A stretch of DNA of 64,000 nucleotides from an uncultured Elusimicrobia bacterium (GTDB taxonomy: Bacteria > Elusimicrobiota > Elusimicrobia > Elusimicrobiales > Elusimicrobiaceae): NCBI GenBank assembly GCA_945913025.1, contig CAMECJ010000004.1, positions 62,001 through 126,000 on the forward strand. The letters are read 5' to 3'. Under the pieces are notes generated by a model. The model ran no database searches. It was not told where the DNA came from and saw nothing but the letters and a program-made list of their open reading frames with translations. Below are positions 17,512 through 25,900 of the stretch, piece by piece (the stretch's first letter is position 1; every line of letters starts with the position of its first letter). Made by a program: the position numbers and the translations under genes.

Positions 17512-18260
17512 AAAGTTGGAAAATTAATGGTAAATATGGACCCAAGGCCACGGTCCGACACGACGCTGATAGATCCGCCGTGCAAGTTTAAAATGCGTTT
17601 AAGCATTGGCAGCCCGAGTCCCCAGCCGCTTACTTGTCCGGTAAACGAGTCATCTACCTGATAAAACGGCTCGAAAATACGGTTTACGTCCTGCGGGCGG
17701 ATGCCTACACCGTAATCGCGCACGGAAAGCGAAACGCTTCCGCCGTGGTTGGCACATTGCACTTTGATGATTTTCTCCATTTTATTATTAAACTTAACGG
17801 AGTTGGCAATTAGTTCCTGCACGCCCAGCCGAAGCATGTCTTCGTTGGCACAGACGCTTAACCCTTCCGGACAGTCAATTTCTACAAATGTACCGCGCCG
17901 GACGGAAGAATCTTCCGGTGCGACGGGTTCGGGTGCGGTTTCTTCATTTTGTGCGATGGCTTGCGCGGCGCACTCCTTAATAAGCGGTTTAAGCGCTACG
18001 GACCGCCGCTCCAAATTTGCTTCTTCCGCCGCGGATATTTTATTAAAAGCAAACAGTTTGTCCACAAGCTGCGACATCCGCTTTCCCTGCTTATTGATTT
18101 CTTCCAGCGCTTTACCCGTAAAAGGGGAAAATTTTTCTTTTCCGGCTTGGGATAAAATGGCTTCGGAATATCCGTTAATAATGGAGAGCGGTGTTTTAAG
18201 TTTATGCGAGATGAGGGACAAAGCTCTTACATTTAAATTTACTTTGTTTTCTTCTGGCAT
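17508..18260 (-). CDS. Soluble sensor histidine kinase without input domain
   Basis: 250 residues, only the HisKA dimerisation/phosphoacceptor domain and the HATPase domain. H-box SLISHKLKTPLSIINGYSE (phospho-His near residue 18), N-box QELIANSVKFNNKM, G1 DYGVGIRPQDV, F-box IFEPFYQV, G2 GWGLGLPML. No membrane segment or sensor domain precedes the H-box. The signal must therefore come from a partner, perhaps the 174-residue protein or the beta-barrel protein in the same operon. No response regulator is nearby. Start supported by AGGAGCTGTT. Confidence 0.9.
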   Translation of the reverse strand: MPEENKVNLNVRALSLISHKLKTPLSIINGYSEAILSQAGKEKFSPFTGKALEEINKQGKRMSQLVDKLFAFNKISAAEEANLERRSVALKPLIKECAAQAIAQNEETAPEPVAPEDSSVRRGTFVEIDCPEGLSVCANEDMLRLGVQELIANSVKFNNKMEKIIKVQCANHGGSVSLSVRDYGVGIRPQDVNRIFEPFYQVDDSFTGQVSGWGLGLPMLKRILNLHGGSISVVSDRGLGSIFTINFPTL

Positions 18261-18268
18261 AACAGCTC

Positions 18269-19159
18269 CTAGAACGAGATTCCCAACCGGACGTAAAAAA
18301 TATCGCGCTTGTTTTCGTTGTGTACGGTACGTATGTGGTTATACGCCATATCTGCGCTTAAACGCTGAGCTAAGATGAACGAGTTGCCCACTATAAATGA
18401 ATGTTCCGGATCGGAGGTGTGGTATTCTTCAAACGCGTAGCCTGCGTAAATGGTGGAGCCTTGGTCCGCCCACATACGGGTCAGCCGTGCGCTCAAAGCG
18501 TACTTGCCCAGCTCCCGCGTGATATCAAGCGTTTGCGTGGAAGCCAAATCCTGTTGGTTGAGCAGACTCCTGAGTCCGGTTACACCGGTTATGCCGTTTG
18601 GATAATGGAAAGCAGTGGCGGCGGCTTCAAACCCGAAGGAATGAAAAAAATCTTTGTAAAACCCAATTGTGTAAGCGGCTTGGGAGTAGTATTGGTCGTT
18701 TTCGTCTCCGTTTTCAAAGAATACGGTCCCTTTCTGGCGGGCGAAAGACGCGCCGATATACGCGTTGGTGTATAAGTCGTTTACGGTATCATCCTGCAGG
18801 TTCATTAAAATCATTGTTTTAAGGCCGAAGGCGGAAGCGTCCTGATACGGGTTGTTTTCGCTTTTGTTCTTGAAATAATAAAAAGGCGTCAGGTTGATTT
18901 TTACCAAATCAAAATCAAAATGTACGGGAAGATAGACGGAATAAATAGGATTTTTAAATCCTTCCGGATCTATGTGTTTTTCTTTTACGTATTTCGCTTC
19001 AATTCCTGCCAGAACATTTAAAGAAAGCGCTGCCGTGGCGCTGGCTTGTACTTGGTCGAAATGAGACGCGCCCGTGTAGGCGGCGGTTACATCCACCGTG
19101 CGCGCTTGCGCGGCGGAGAAGGCAAAAAATGCCGTAAGAATAAAAAGTAGTTTTTTCAT
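18269..19159 (-). CDS. Predicted outer-membrane beta-barrel protein
   Basis: 296 residues. Signal peptide MKKLLFILTAFFAFSAAQA with cleavage after AQA. The mature part is a series of alternating amphipathic strands rich in Tyr/Phe, ending in FYVRLGISF: a terminal Phe is the usual barrel-insertion signal. No family recognised. First gene of the operon with the histidine kinase (8-nt gap), helical protein and AI-2E permease, so an envelope-stress or export role is possible. Divergent from the phosphatase-like gene. Confidence 0.72.
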   Translation of the reverse strand: MKKLLFILTAFFAFSAAQARTVDVTAAYTGASHFDQVQASATAALSLNVLAGIEAKYVKEKHIDPEGFKNPIYSVYLPVHFDFDLVKINLTPFYYFKNKSENNPYQDASAFGLKTMILMNLQDDTVNDLYTNAYIGASFARQKGTVFFENGDENDQYYSQAAYTIGFYKDFFHSFGFEAAATAFHYPNGITGVTGLRSLLNQQDLASTQTLDITRELGKYALSARLTRMWADQGSTIYAGYAFEEYHTSDPEHSFIVGNSFILAQRLSADMAYNHIRTVHNENKRDIFYVRLGISF

Positions 19160-19245
19160 ATATTTTCATTTAACTAAATTTTAAACGCTTTTGGCTATAG
19201 GGGATTTGTCGTTTTGCGAAAGGATATTTTGTAAAATGAAAGAAT

Positions 19246-20457
19246 ATGAAAAAAATACTCCTTTTGATTTGTTTTTTATGCTGCGCCGCGCAGCTTCCCG
19301 CCGCGCGCATTATCCGCGGGCCGTATATTGAGGACCCGACCCAAACCACGATGATTTTAAAATGGCAGACGGATATTTCTTCTCCTTCGTGGGTGGAATA
19401 CGGCCCTGTGCCCCGCTGCAATCAGATTATGACGGTAGTACCCGAAGGAACCCAGCATAAAGTTGTTTTATACGGGCTCGTTCCCAATCAGGATTTTTGC
19501 TACCGCGTATATGTATATAATGAAGCGCGCGACGGCGCGCAAACCCCTGCGCAGGGAACCTTCCGCACGTTATATTCCGCCGAACGCAAAACGGTTAATT
19601 TCTTGGCGATCGGCGCTACGGGGGCGGACGTTTTGGCGGATGAAAACGGGGAACCTCTGCCGGACGAGGCGGCTTCGGCGCGGAAGAAACTGGCGGATTT
19701 GATGGAATCGGAAAAGAGCGATTTTTTGATTCATACCGGAAATATGACGTATAGCGGTTTAAATGAGGACGCGGATCGGGAATTTTTTACGCCTTTTAAA
19801 GACGTCCTGGCAAAAAACCCGCTGTTTGTAGCCTTGGGGCCGAATGAGTACGGGCCGAACCGCGAAAACCGCGATAGCAAGGCCTTCCTGCGCACCAACT
19901 ATTCGCGCTACCACGATATGAGCTGGAGCCGCGCCACTCCCAAGTATTATTCGTTTGATACGGCAAACGCGCGGTTTGTATTTTTGGATACAAACGTGGC
20001 CGAAGGCGCCGTATGGGCGCCGGAAATCGGCGAGAAATCAACGCAGACGGAGTGGCTGAAAACCACGTTGGCGGGTGCGGGCGAAAAATGGAAAATCGTA
20101 GTGATGAATGCACCGGCGTATTCGTCCGGTGCGCGCGGAGCCAATAACGAAGTTTTTTTAAACTGGGTCAAAATTTTTGAGGATTACGGCGTAAATTTGG
20201 TACTGCAAGGCGGCGACGCCGATTACGAGCGCACCTTCCCGATGTTTAGGGGGGAACCCAAGCCCCGCGGCGTAACATACGTTACGCTCGGTACGGCGGC
20301 TGTGCAACCTGCCAAGCGCGAAAATCCGGATCCTTCCACCGCGCGTTTCGTATCGGCGCGGCACTATGCGGCGGGCAAGATTGTGGACCGCAAACTGACG
20401 CTTAAAGTGTACAGCGACAAGGGCAAGGAACTTGATAAAGTAGAAATTTATCTGTAG
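19246..20457 (+). CDS. Secreted purple-acid-phosphatase-like protein lacking metal ligands
   Basis: 403 residues; signal peptide MKKILLLICFLCCAAQLPAA. Residues ~22-110 form the fibronectin-like N-terminal domain of purple acid phosphatases (RGPYIEDPTQTTMILKW, VVLYGLVPNQDFCYRVY). The metallophosphoesterase fold follows, but every metal motif is altered: GATGA instead of GDxG; HTGNMTYSG (163-171) instead of xxGDLxY; GPNE (198-201) instead of GNHE; MNAP (287-290) where His is expected; GGDADYER (322-329) instead of GHxHxYER. The fold is recognisable while the active site is not, so it is probably a pseudo-enzyme with a binding role. Monocistronic with its own terminator. Confidence 0.82.
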   Translation: MKKILLLICFLCCAAQLPAARIIRGPYIEDPTQTTMILKWQTDISSPSWVEYGPVPRCNQIMTVVPEGTQHKVVLYGLVPNQDFCYRVYVYNEARDGAQTPAQGTFRTLYSAERKTVNFLAIGATGADVLADENGEPLPDEAASARKKLADLMESEKSDFLIHTGNMTYSGLNEDADREFFTPFKDVLAKNPLFVALGPNEYGPNRENRDSKAFLRTNYSRYHDMSWSRATPKYYSFDTANARFVFLDTNVAEGAVWAPEIGEKSTQTEWLKTTLAGAGEKWKIVVMNAPAYSSGARGANNEVFLNWVKIFEDYGVNLVLQGGDADYERTFPMFRGEPKPRGVTYVTLGTAAVQPAKRENPDPSTARFVSARHYAAGKIVDRKLTLKVYSDKGKELDKVEIYL

Positions 20458-20483
20458 TTTTTAAAAGGCATTTTCATAGAAAG

Positions 20484-20511
20484 GGACGGGATAAAACCCC
20501 GTCCTTTTTTT
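20484..20511 (+). terminator. Terminator after the phosphatase-like gene
   Basis: GGACGGG-ATAAAACC-CCGTCC followed by TTTTTTT. Confidence 0.8.
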
Positions 20512-20614
20512 GTGGAAAAGCGGGCTTGCCCTTTATGCATTTAGAGTATGCCGGTAACAGTGTGTTCTAAACTGCTCTAATGAGTGGGGAAAGAAACCCG
20601 CGGATTGGAAGGCC

Positions 20615-20641
20615 TTGACCCGTTTTTTTTTTTGATACACT
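20615..20641 (+). promoter_or_regulatory. Poly-T-spacer promoter of pilin 2
   Basis: TTGACC (20615-20620), CG, eleven T (20623-20633), GA, TACACT (20636-20641); spacer 15 bp, one T shorter than the other three copies. Confidence 0.7.
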
Positions 20642-20645
20642 GAGG

Positions 20646-21015
20646 TCATCCCATAGGGTTTCTGTGCGGGATCTCCCGATTGTGTTTTATTTCGTCAAAA
20701 TCGGTAGTTCCTGAGCAGAAGCGACTCAGAATGACTTTTTAATTAGGTCTGGCGGTTTTTTGCAGCGTCATTCACGGAGGAAAGCGACCCGCAGGGTACA
20801 GCGCGTAGCGTTCAGGAATCTGTTGTGCTCCTCTTCGTCACTCCGGAAGGTCATAATCCGGAGGCTGTTGTTTTCCGGGGAAAAGATCCCGTATAAGGAC
20901 GCTACGGGATGACGGCTTAATGAATGGTGTAATCGTTGTCATTCCGGAAAGTCGTAATCCGGAATCTGTCGTTATTCAAGCGGAATAGATCCCGTATAGA
21001 GACATTACGGGATGA
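20646..21015. repeat. Array of dispersed mosaic repeats in pilin 2 leader (copies 4-6)
   Basis: Most of the 582-bp gap 20458-21039. Three units: 20646-20735 (GTCATCCCATAGGGTTTCTGTGCGGG ... ACTCAGAATGAC, like the unit at 25259), 20767-20913 (two partial units, ending ATCCCGTATAAGGACGCTACGGGATGAC), and 20938-21015 (GTCATTCCGGA...TCCGGAATC-TGTCGTTATTC...CGGGATGAC, close to copy 1). Nothing else is recognisable in the gap besides the terminator and promoter. Confidence 0.72.
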
Positions 21016-21039
21016 CGTGTATTTAAAGGGGGATATCCC

Positions 21040-21513
21040 ATGCATCAAGAACGCGGTTTTACGCTTATAGAACTGTTGGTAGTCGTTTTAATCATCGGCA
21101 TTTTAGCCGCCGTTGCGTTGCCGCAATACCAAAAAGCGGTGTTTAAAAGCCGCGCGATGAAAGGTTATTTGTGGTTTAATAAGTTGGAAGACGCTCAAAA
21201 ACTGTTTTATTTGGCGAACGGACGGTATGCAACTTCCGCGGAAGAATTGGATTTTGATTTTAAAACCGGAACCACACTAGGATTTTCCTCCCATTTTTCT
21301 ACAAATCTCTCTATGATTTGGGATAATAGACAAAACGGTTTGTTTTGGGAATTTGGTTTCCGCCCCAACGGGAAATACGTTAAGTTTTGCGAAGCTAGTC
21401 CAAGATCGTCAAATTATGAGTATGCCAAACAATTTTGTCAGGAAATGGGCGGTGTTTACAGTCATACGGGCGGCAGCGATTCCCAAGATTATTTCATTCT
21501 TCCCAACCGCTGA
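21040..21513 (+). CDS. Type IV pilin-like protein (pilin 2)
   Basis: 157 residues. Prepilin leader MHQERG, then FTLIELLVVVLIIGILAAVA with Glu5 and LPQYQKAVFKSR. The variable part holds YLANGRYATSAEELDFDF, a block common in PilE-like minor pilins, and two Cys near the C-terminus (KFCEA, QFCQEM). Start supported by AAAGGGGGATATCCC. Its leader RNA would be about 390 nt and full of hairpins, the longest of the four pilin genes. Confidence 0.92.
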   Translation: MHQERGFTLIELLVVVLIIGILAAVALPQYQKAVFKSRAMKGYLWFNKLEDAQKLFYLANGRYATSAEELDFDFKTGTTLGFSSHFSTNLSMIWDNRQNGLFWEFGFRPNGKYVKFCEASPRSSNYEYAKQFCQEMGGVYSHTGGSDSQDYFILPNR

Positions 21514-21530
21514 TTGTATTGGGAACAAAA

Positions 21531-21555
21531 AAGCCCCGCAGTTGCGCGGGGCTTT
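21531..21555. terminator. Bidirectional terminator pilin 2 / rlmB
   Basis: AAGCCCCGC-AGTTGC-GCGGGGCTT between convergent genes, A-run on the left and short T-run on the right. Confidence 0.75.
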
Positions 21556-21575
21556 GTAACCTTTTGCGGTAAAAC

Positions 21576-22322
21576 TTATTTCAGCTGTACTTTGGCCATC
21601 ATATCGTACATAATAATGCTGGCGGCGGCCGAAGCATTCAAACTTTCCACGCCGCCTTTTTGCGGAATGGAAATAATTTCGTCGCAGTTTTCAGCCGTTT
21701 TTTCGCGGATACCAAAGCCTTCCGAACCAATTACCAGCACCGCGGGGGAGGCGTAGTCCATCGTGGTGATGGATTTGCCCGCCATATCCGCGCCGTAAAT
21801 CCAAAAACCTTCTTCTTTCAGGTCGGTCAGCGCGGCGGACAGGTTCGCCACTTCCACGATGTTGATATTTTCAATCGCGCCGCACGCTACTTTGTACACG
21901 GCGGGCGTAATGCCTACCGTACGGCGGTTGGGCAGGATAATGGTGGAAAAGCCCAAGCAGGCCGCGCTGCGGATAATGGCGCCCAGGTTTTGCGGGTCGG
22001 TCATTTCGTCCACGGCCAGCCATAAGTCTTTCTTGTTCCCGTCGGATTCGTAAATGGCGTTGGATAACTTCATCAGTTTGACGGGTTGGATTTTTGCCAT
22101 AATCCCCTGGTGGTTGGCGTTGCGGGTTAATCGGTCCAGCGTTTTGTTGTCAATACGGTCTATTTTCACGTTTTGGCGTTTGGCCAAGCGGATAATATCC
22201 TCCACCGCGCGGTGGCCGGCCTTGGAGTCGGACACATATAACTGCGTAACGTTGCGTTTTTTGCTTCTTAACGCTTCCTGTACGGGGTGGATGCCGTAAA
22301 TCATATCTAAGTTGTCGTTCAT
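21576..22322 (-). CDS. rlmB: 23S rRNA (guanosine-2'-O-)-methyltransferase, TrmH/SpoU family
   Basis: 248 residues, close to E. coli RlmB (243). N-terminal L30e-like substrate-binding domain (MIYGIHPVQEALRSKKRNV) and C-terminal SPOUT knot domain with the three family motifs: DPQNLGAIIRSAACLGFSTIILPNRRT, VIGSEGFGIR and IPQKGGVESLNASAAASIIMYD. Methylates a 23S peptidyl-transferase-loop guanosine (G2251 in E. coli) with S-adenosylmethionine. Third gene of the ispH-pfk-rlmB operon (12-nt gap). SD CAGGAG. Could also be a tRNA-acting TrmH paralogue; the N-terminal domain favours RlmB. Confidence 0.9.
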   Translation of the reverse strand: MNDNLDMIYGIHPVQEALRSKKRNVTQLYVSDSKAGHRAVEDIIRLAKRQNVKIDRIDNKTLDRLTRNANHQGIMAKIQPVKLMKLSNAIYESDGNKKDLWLAVDEMTDPQNLGAIIRSAACLGFSTIILPNRRTVGITPAVYKVACGAIENINIVEVANLSAALTDLKEEGFWIYGADMAGKSITTMDYASPAVLVIGSEGFGIREKTAENCDEIISIPQKGGVESLNASAAASIIMYDMMAKVQLK

Positions 22323-22334
22323 AAATTCTCCTGA

Positions 22335-23435
22335 TCAGCCGATTTCGGTTGAACCGAAGCTCATCCCCACTTCCAGCGCGGCGCGCACTTCTTCGCCATG
22401 CGGGTCAACGCGTTTTAAGTTGGAAATCGCATCCGAAATTTTCACTTCCGTCATTTTAAACGAGTGGAAAGCGGCCATATAACCAAATTTTTCTTCCAGC
22501 ACCATATCAAGCGCTTTGGCGCCGTAGAGGGTGGAGAGCCAGCGGTCAAACGCCGTCGGCGTGCCGCCGCGCTGGGTGTGGCCCAGTACGCAGGCGCGCG
22601 ATTCAATGCCGGTTTTGTCCTCAATCATCTGGCTTAATTTGTTGGCGATACCGCCCAAGCGGATAGCGTCCGTACTGCCGGCGACGGTGCGCGCGACGGC
22701 TTGTTCGCCCAGTTCGTTTTTGGCGCCTTCGGCGGCCACCACAAGGCTGAATGTTTTGCCTTTGCCTTTGCGGTCCAAAATGGCGTTTACGATAACGTCG
22801 TCGTTATACGGGATTTCGGGAATCAGTACGATGTCGCCCCCGCCCGCAATGGCCGAGCGCAGCGCAATCCAGCCCGCATAACGGCCCATCGTTTCCACAA
22901 TCATCACGCGGTGGTGGCTTTGGGCGGTGGTGTGCAGGCGGTCAATGGCTTCGGTGGCAATAGCCAGTGCCGAGTCGAACCCGAAGGTCTGGTCGGTGGC
23001 GGACAAATCGTTGTCAATGGTTTTGGGAACGGCCACAATCGGCATACCCATATCCACAAATTGCTGGGACATGTGAAGCGTGCCGTCGCCCCCTACGGTA
23101 ATCAGCGCGTCCAAACGGTTTTCTTTAAAATTGTGGAAAGCAACGGACGACAAATCCCGCGGCGTTTCGGGCGATCCGAACGGCGGCAGTGTGTAATTAA
23201 ACGGGTTGGCGATGTTGCTGGAACCCAAAATGGTGCCGCCCAACGTTAAAATGCCGGAAACGGTTTCGTTGTTAATGCGGATAAATTCGTTGCGGACGAG
23301 GCCGTCAAATCCGTTTTTAAACCCCAGCACTTCAATCCCGTGCAACAGCGCATTTTTGCTGACTGCGCGTACGACGGCGTTTAAGCCGGGGCAGTCTCCG
23401 CCGGCGGTCAAAATCCCTATCTTTTTAATACTCAT
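22335..23435 (-). CDS. pfkA: 6-phosphofructokinase
   Basis: Phosphorylates fructose-6-phosphate in glycolysis. 366 residues: GILTAGGDCPGLNA (nucleotide loop), GGDGT, PKTIDND (catalytic Asp), ETMGRYAGW (substrate). Phosphate donor: Gly in GGDGT (position 104 in E. coli) points to ATP, because PPi enzymes have GGDD. The Lys in PKTIDND, where E. coli has Gly, is shared with PPi-dependent and group III enzymes. The pair suggests a group III ATP-type enzyme, though PPi use cannot be excluded from sequence. Between ispH (18-nt gap) and rlmB. Confidence 0.92.
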   Translation of the reverse strand: MSIKKIGILTAGGDCPGLNAVVRAVSKNALLHGIEVLGFKNGFDGLVRNEFIRINNETVSGILTLGGTILGSSNIANPFNYTLPPFGSPETPRDLSSVAFHNFKENRLDALITVGGDGTLHMSQQFVDMGMPIVAVPKTIDNDLSATDQTFGFDSALAIATEAIDRLHTTAQSHHRVMIVETMGRYAGWIALRSAIAGGGDIVLIPEIPYNDDVIVNAILDRKGKGKTFSLVVAAEGAKNELGEQAVARTVAGSTDAIRLGGIANKLSQMIEDKTGIESRACVLGHTQRGGTPTAFDRWLSTLYGAKALDMVLEEKFGYMAAFHSFKMTEVKISDAISNLKRVDPHGEEVRAALEVGMSFGSTEIG

Positions 23436-23453
23436 ATCCCCTCCGAATATTGT

Positions 23454-25142
23454 TTACAGCAGCGCGGCCAAACCGCTTAATGCCCACAGAACGAAGAACT
23501 GCCCGTCCACCAGCGTTTCATCCTTCACGCTGCGTGTGGAACTTCTGCCATAATAATATATTACTATAAAAATCGTGTACAGGTCGCCGATGAGCAGCAT
23601 TGTGACGAGCGCGGGTTTCCACGTCAGCGTACACAAGGTGGCCAGCGCGGCGGTCAGCGAAGCCAAAATAAGCGTTACGGCCCATTTGGTTTTTTTCATA
23701 CCGAAAGCTTTATAAAAATTTTCGCGGCCGATGATCATATCTTTATTGGCGGAAGAAAATCCCAGCGTAACCGTACGCATAAAGACCAGGAGCATTGTAT
23801 ATACAATCGCCAAATAAGCGGCCTTGCGCGATAACAGCCCGTAATGGTACGCGGGTAAAAACGCACACGCAAACGCCCAGCCGAGCGCGGTGGCAAAATC
23901 CTTCGTTCCGGGAAGCGGCGGCAGCTGGGCCGTGATTACATTGCGAAACGGATAGAAAAATCCCGCCGCCAACAGTACGGCGCATAAAGCGAGTGTTTTT
24001 GCGCCCAGCCAAGCGGAAATGCCCAGCGCGCCTGCCGCACAGATAAAACTGGCCGTACGGAGAAATGTTTTGTTTTTAGCGTATGAGGCTTCAGTCGATC
24101 GGTTAAAAGCCGTTCCCGCAAACACAAACAGCCACGCAAAAGTAATCAGCCGCCAATCCGTATGCACGCCTTCCAAACGCATACATACGCAGGCGAGCGC
24201 CGCGGCTGCGGAAGCGGTGTAAAACGCGTTTTTTACTAAAAAATGCCAGCCTTTCTGCAGCACGCGCAGGACGGTTTTTGAGCCGGTTTTGCGCAGTTCT
24301 CTTACGCGTGCGGCCACGCGGTCAATTACCCAGTTGGGGGTGGAAGCGCCGGCCGTGATAAAAATTTTCTTCGCGCGGAGCACTTGTTCCGTTTCCAGTT
24401 CGTCCTCGGTTTCCACGTGTTGTACGCGGGGGCAAAGCCCTTGGCACAGCAGCGCCAAGCGCGCGGTGTTTGCGCTGTGTTTGCCGCCTACAACGATAAC
24501 CAAATCCGCCTGTTTCGCCAGTTCGACGGTTTCTTTTTGACGGTCTTTGGTCGGCTGGCAGATGGTGTTGGAAATTTGACATTCGTCCGCGTGTTTTTTG
24601 ATTTCTTCGGCGGCCGCGTAAAAATCGCTTTCTTTTTGGGTGGTTTGAGAGACGACGTTTACCTTATCAAAATGCGGCAGTTTGGCGGCTTCTTCGGCTC
24701 CGGCTACTACGGTCCCGTTGCCTTTCGCGTACCCCAACAGACCGATTACTTCGGCGTGGCCGCCGTCGCCCACGATAACCGTATGATATCCTTGGGCCGC
24801 AAATTTAGCGATGATGTTTTGCGCGTGTTTCACAAGCGGGCAGGTGGCGTCCACCACTTCCATCCCGTGTGTTTCCACGTCTTTTTGAAATTCGGGCGTA
24901 ATACCGTGCGCGCGGATAACCAGCACGCCGGATTTATCGGCTGCGTCCTGCGGGGCCTCAATAGCGGTAATCTGTTTGGCGGCCAGCATATCGGTAACTT
25001 GTTTGTTGTGAATCAGCGGGCCGATGGTATAAACGGGTTTTTTGCCGGCGGCTTCCAATTCCAGCACCTTATCAATGGCGCGTTTGACCCCCGGGCAAAA
25101 TCCTGCGCTTTTGGCAACGGTAACGTCCTGTTCTTTTTCCAT
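23454..25142 (-). CDS. ispH: IspH (HMBPP reductase) fused to a UbiA-like membrane domain
   Basis: 562 residues. Residues 1-~285 are the MEP-pathway enzyme that makes IPP and DMAPP with a [4Fe-4S] cluster: the three cluster cysteines are in AGFCPGVKRA (Cys16), DATCPLV and NTICQPT, with HAEVIGL and AGASTPNWVI also present. Residues ~290-562 contain about nine hydrophobic helices, the number in UbiA prenyltransferases. A Phe-Asn-Arg segment (GTAFNRSTEA) stands where NDxxD is expected, and NKDMIIGRENFYKAFG where the second Asp motif is expected. The first motif has lost its aspartates, so prenyl transfer is doubtful. Usual IspH ends near 310 residues. First gene of the operon; apparently leaderless. 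Confidence 0.9.
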   Translation of the reverse strand: MEKEQDVTVAKSAGFCPGVKRAIDKVLELEAAGKKPVYTIGPLIHNKQVTDMLAAKQITAIEAPQDAADKSGVLVIRAHGITPEFQKDVETHGMEVVDATCPLVKHAQNIIAKFAAQGYHTVIVGDGGHAEVIGLLGYAKGNGTVVAGAEEAAKLPHFDKVNVVSQTTQKESDFYAAAEEIKKHADECQISNTICQPTKDRQKETVELAKQADLVIVVGGKHSANTARLALLCQGLCPRVQHVETEDELETEQVLRAKKIFITAGASTPNWVIDRVAARVRELRKTGSKTVLRVLQKGWHFLVKNAFYTASAAAALACVCMRLEGVHTDWRLITFAWLFVFAGTAFNRSTEASYAKNKTFLRTASFICAAGALGISAWLGAKTLALCAVLLAAGFFYPFRNVITAQLPPLPGTKDFATALGWAFACAFLPAYHYGLLSRKAAYLAIVYTMLLVFMRTVTLGFSSANKDMIIGRENFYKAFGMKKTKWAVTLILASLTAALATLCTLTWKPALVTMLLIGDLYTIFIVIYYYGRSSTRSVKDETLVDGQFFVLWALSGLAALL

Positions 25143-25148
25143 ATCTAT

Positions 25149-25154
25149 ATTATA
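25149..25154 (-). promoter_or_regulatory. -10 element placing ispH mRNA start at the ATG
   Basis: On the minus strand TATAAT is followed by six bases (ATAGAT) and the ATG at 25142. No Shine-Dalgarno is present, so the transcript probably begins at the A of the start codon. Confidence 0.55.
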
Positions 25155-25227
25155 GGAAAAATACCGTTCTTTCCGCCCTGCAAAGTTTTATTAGGAAACA
25201 GCGTGGCTGAACAGTAAAACAGGGACC

Positions 25228-25255
25228 TTGACCCGTTTTTTTTTTTTGATACGAT
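25228..25255 (+). promoter_or_regulatory. Poly-T-spacer promoter of pilin 3
   Basis: TTGACC (25228-25233), CG, twelve T (25236-25247), GA, TACGAT (25250-25255); spacer 16 bp. Confidence 0.73.
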
Positions 25256-25258
25256 AGG

Positions 25259-25350
25259 GTTATCCCGTAGTGTTTCTGTGCGAGATCTCCCGATTAGGGT
25301 TTGTTCGCTTAAAATCGGTAGAATCTGTGCAGAAACATCGCAGGATAACT
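25259..25350. repeat. Dispersed mosaic repeat, copy 7 (pilin 3 leader)
   Basis: GTTATCCCGTAGTGTTTCTG ... ATCTCCCGATT ... AAAATCGGTAGAATC ... AACATCGCAGGATAAC. The same layout as the unit at 20646 (shared GTTTCTGTGCG(G/A)GATCTCCCGATT). Confidence 0.7.
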
Positions 25351-25359
25351 TTTTATAAT

Positions 25360-25884
25360 ATGAAAGGTTTTACGTTTGGCCGTCATCCTGAATTTATTTC
25401 AGGATCCAATAAACAAGGTTTTACCTTAATCGAATTATTGGTTGTCGTATTAATTATCGGTATTTTGGCTTCTGTGGCGTTGCCGCAATACCAGAAGGCG
25501 GTGCTCAAAAGCCGTGCCTCGGAAGCGTGGGTAAACTTGAAAAACATCAATACGGCCGTGCATGCGTATTGCTTGGAAAATCCGGGCGCGTCTGTATCTT
25601 TTGATGAAGATCCATTGGACCTTTTAGATATTGAAATATCAAATTCTAAAAATTTTTCTTATGGCGGAGCGATCGCCTGTTTTTCGTCGTCTTACATGCA
25701 CAGTATTGATGCAACGTGGCAAGGCGGGGGAAATAAAAATTTTGCTTTGGCTATTAACCCCAAGACGGGCCGCCGTTCTTGTGGAGGGGCGGATTGTAAG
25801 GATTTGGGGTTTACTAAAGCTTCTTCGGACTACGAAAATGTTTGTTTGTGTGGCGGGTTCGAGATCTGCTACTACGCAGATTAG
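25360..25884 (+). CDS. Type IV pilin-like protein (pilin 3) with repeat-derived leader
   Basis: 174 residues from ATG 25360. The prepilin leader MKGFTFGRHPEFISGSNKQG is 20 residues; its HPEFISGS part is encoded by an inverted repeat (25381-25407, ATCCTGAA-TTTA-TTTCAGGAT). Mature FTLIELLVVVLIIGILASVA and LPQYQKAVLKSRASEAW follow. The variable domain has five to six Cys near its C-terminus (RRSCGGADCKDLG, VCLCGGFEICYY). The frame stays open up to 25270, but an upstream start would sit within ~10 bases of the promoter. Only a weak AGGA precedes 25360, so the start is less certain than for the other pilins. Confidence 0.88.
   Translation: MKGFTFGRHPEFISGSNKQGFTLIELLVVVLIIGILASVALPQYQKAVLKSRASEAWVNLKNINTAVHAYCLENPGASVSFDEDPLDLLDIEISNSKNFSYGGAIACFSSSYMHSIDATWQGGGNKNFALAINPKTGRRSCGGADCKDLGFTKASSDYENVCLCGGFEICYYAD
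25380..25407. repeat. Short inverted repeat inside the pilin 3 leader codons
   Basis: GTCATCCTGAA-TTTA-TTTCAGGATCC. A near-identical unit is at 54436-54463 in non-coding DNA, and its right half (TATTTCAGGATCCAATAAA) recurs in pilin 4 at ~30916-30934. Confidence 0.75.
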
Positions 25885-25900
25885 CCGTTTTACGCTTGTG

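Noticed and set aside
25270-25359. Longer N-terminus for pilin 3 starting at 25270
   Set aside because: The start would lie about 15 bases after the -10 within the repeat, and the added residues resemble nothing.
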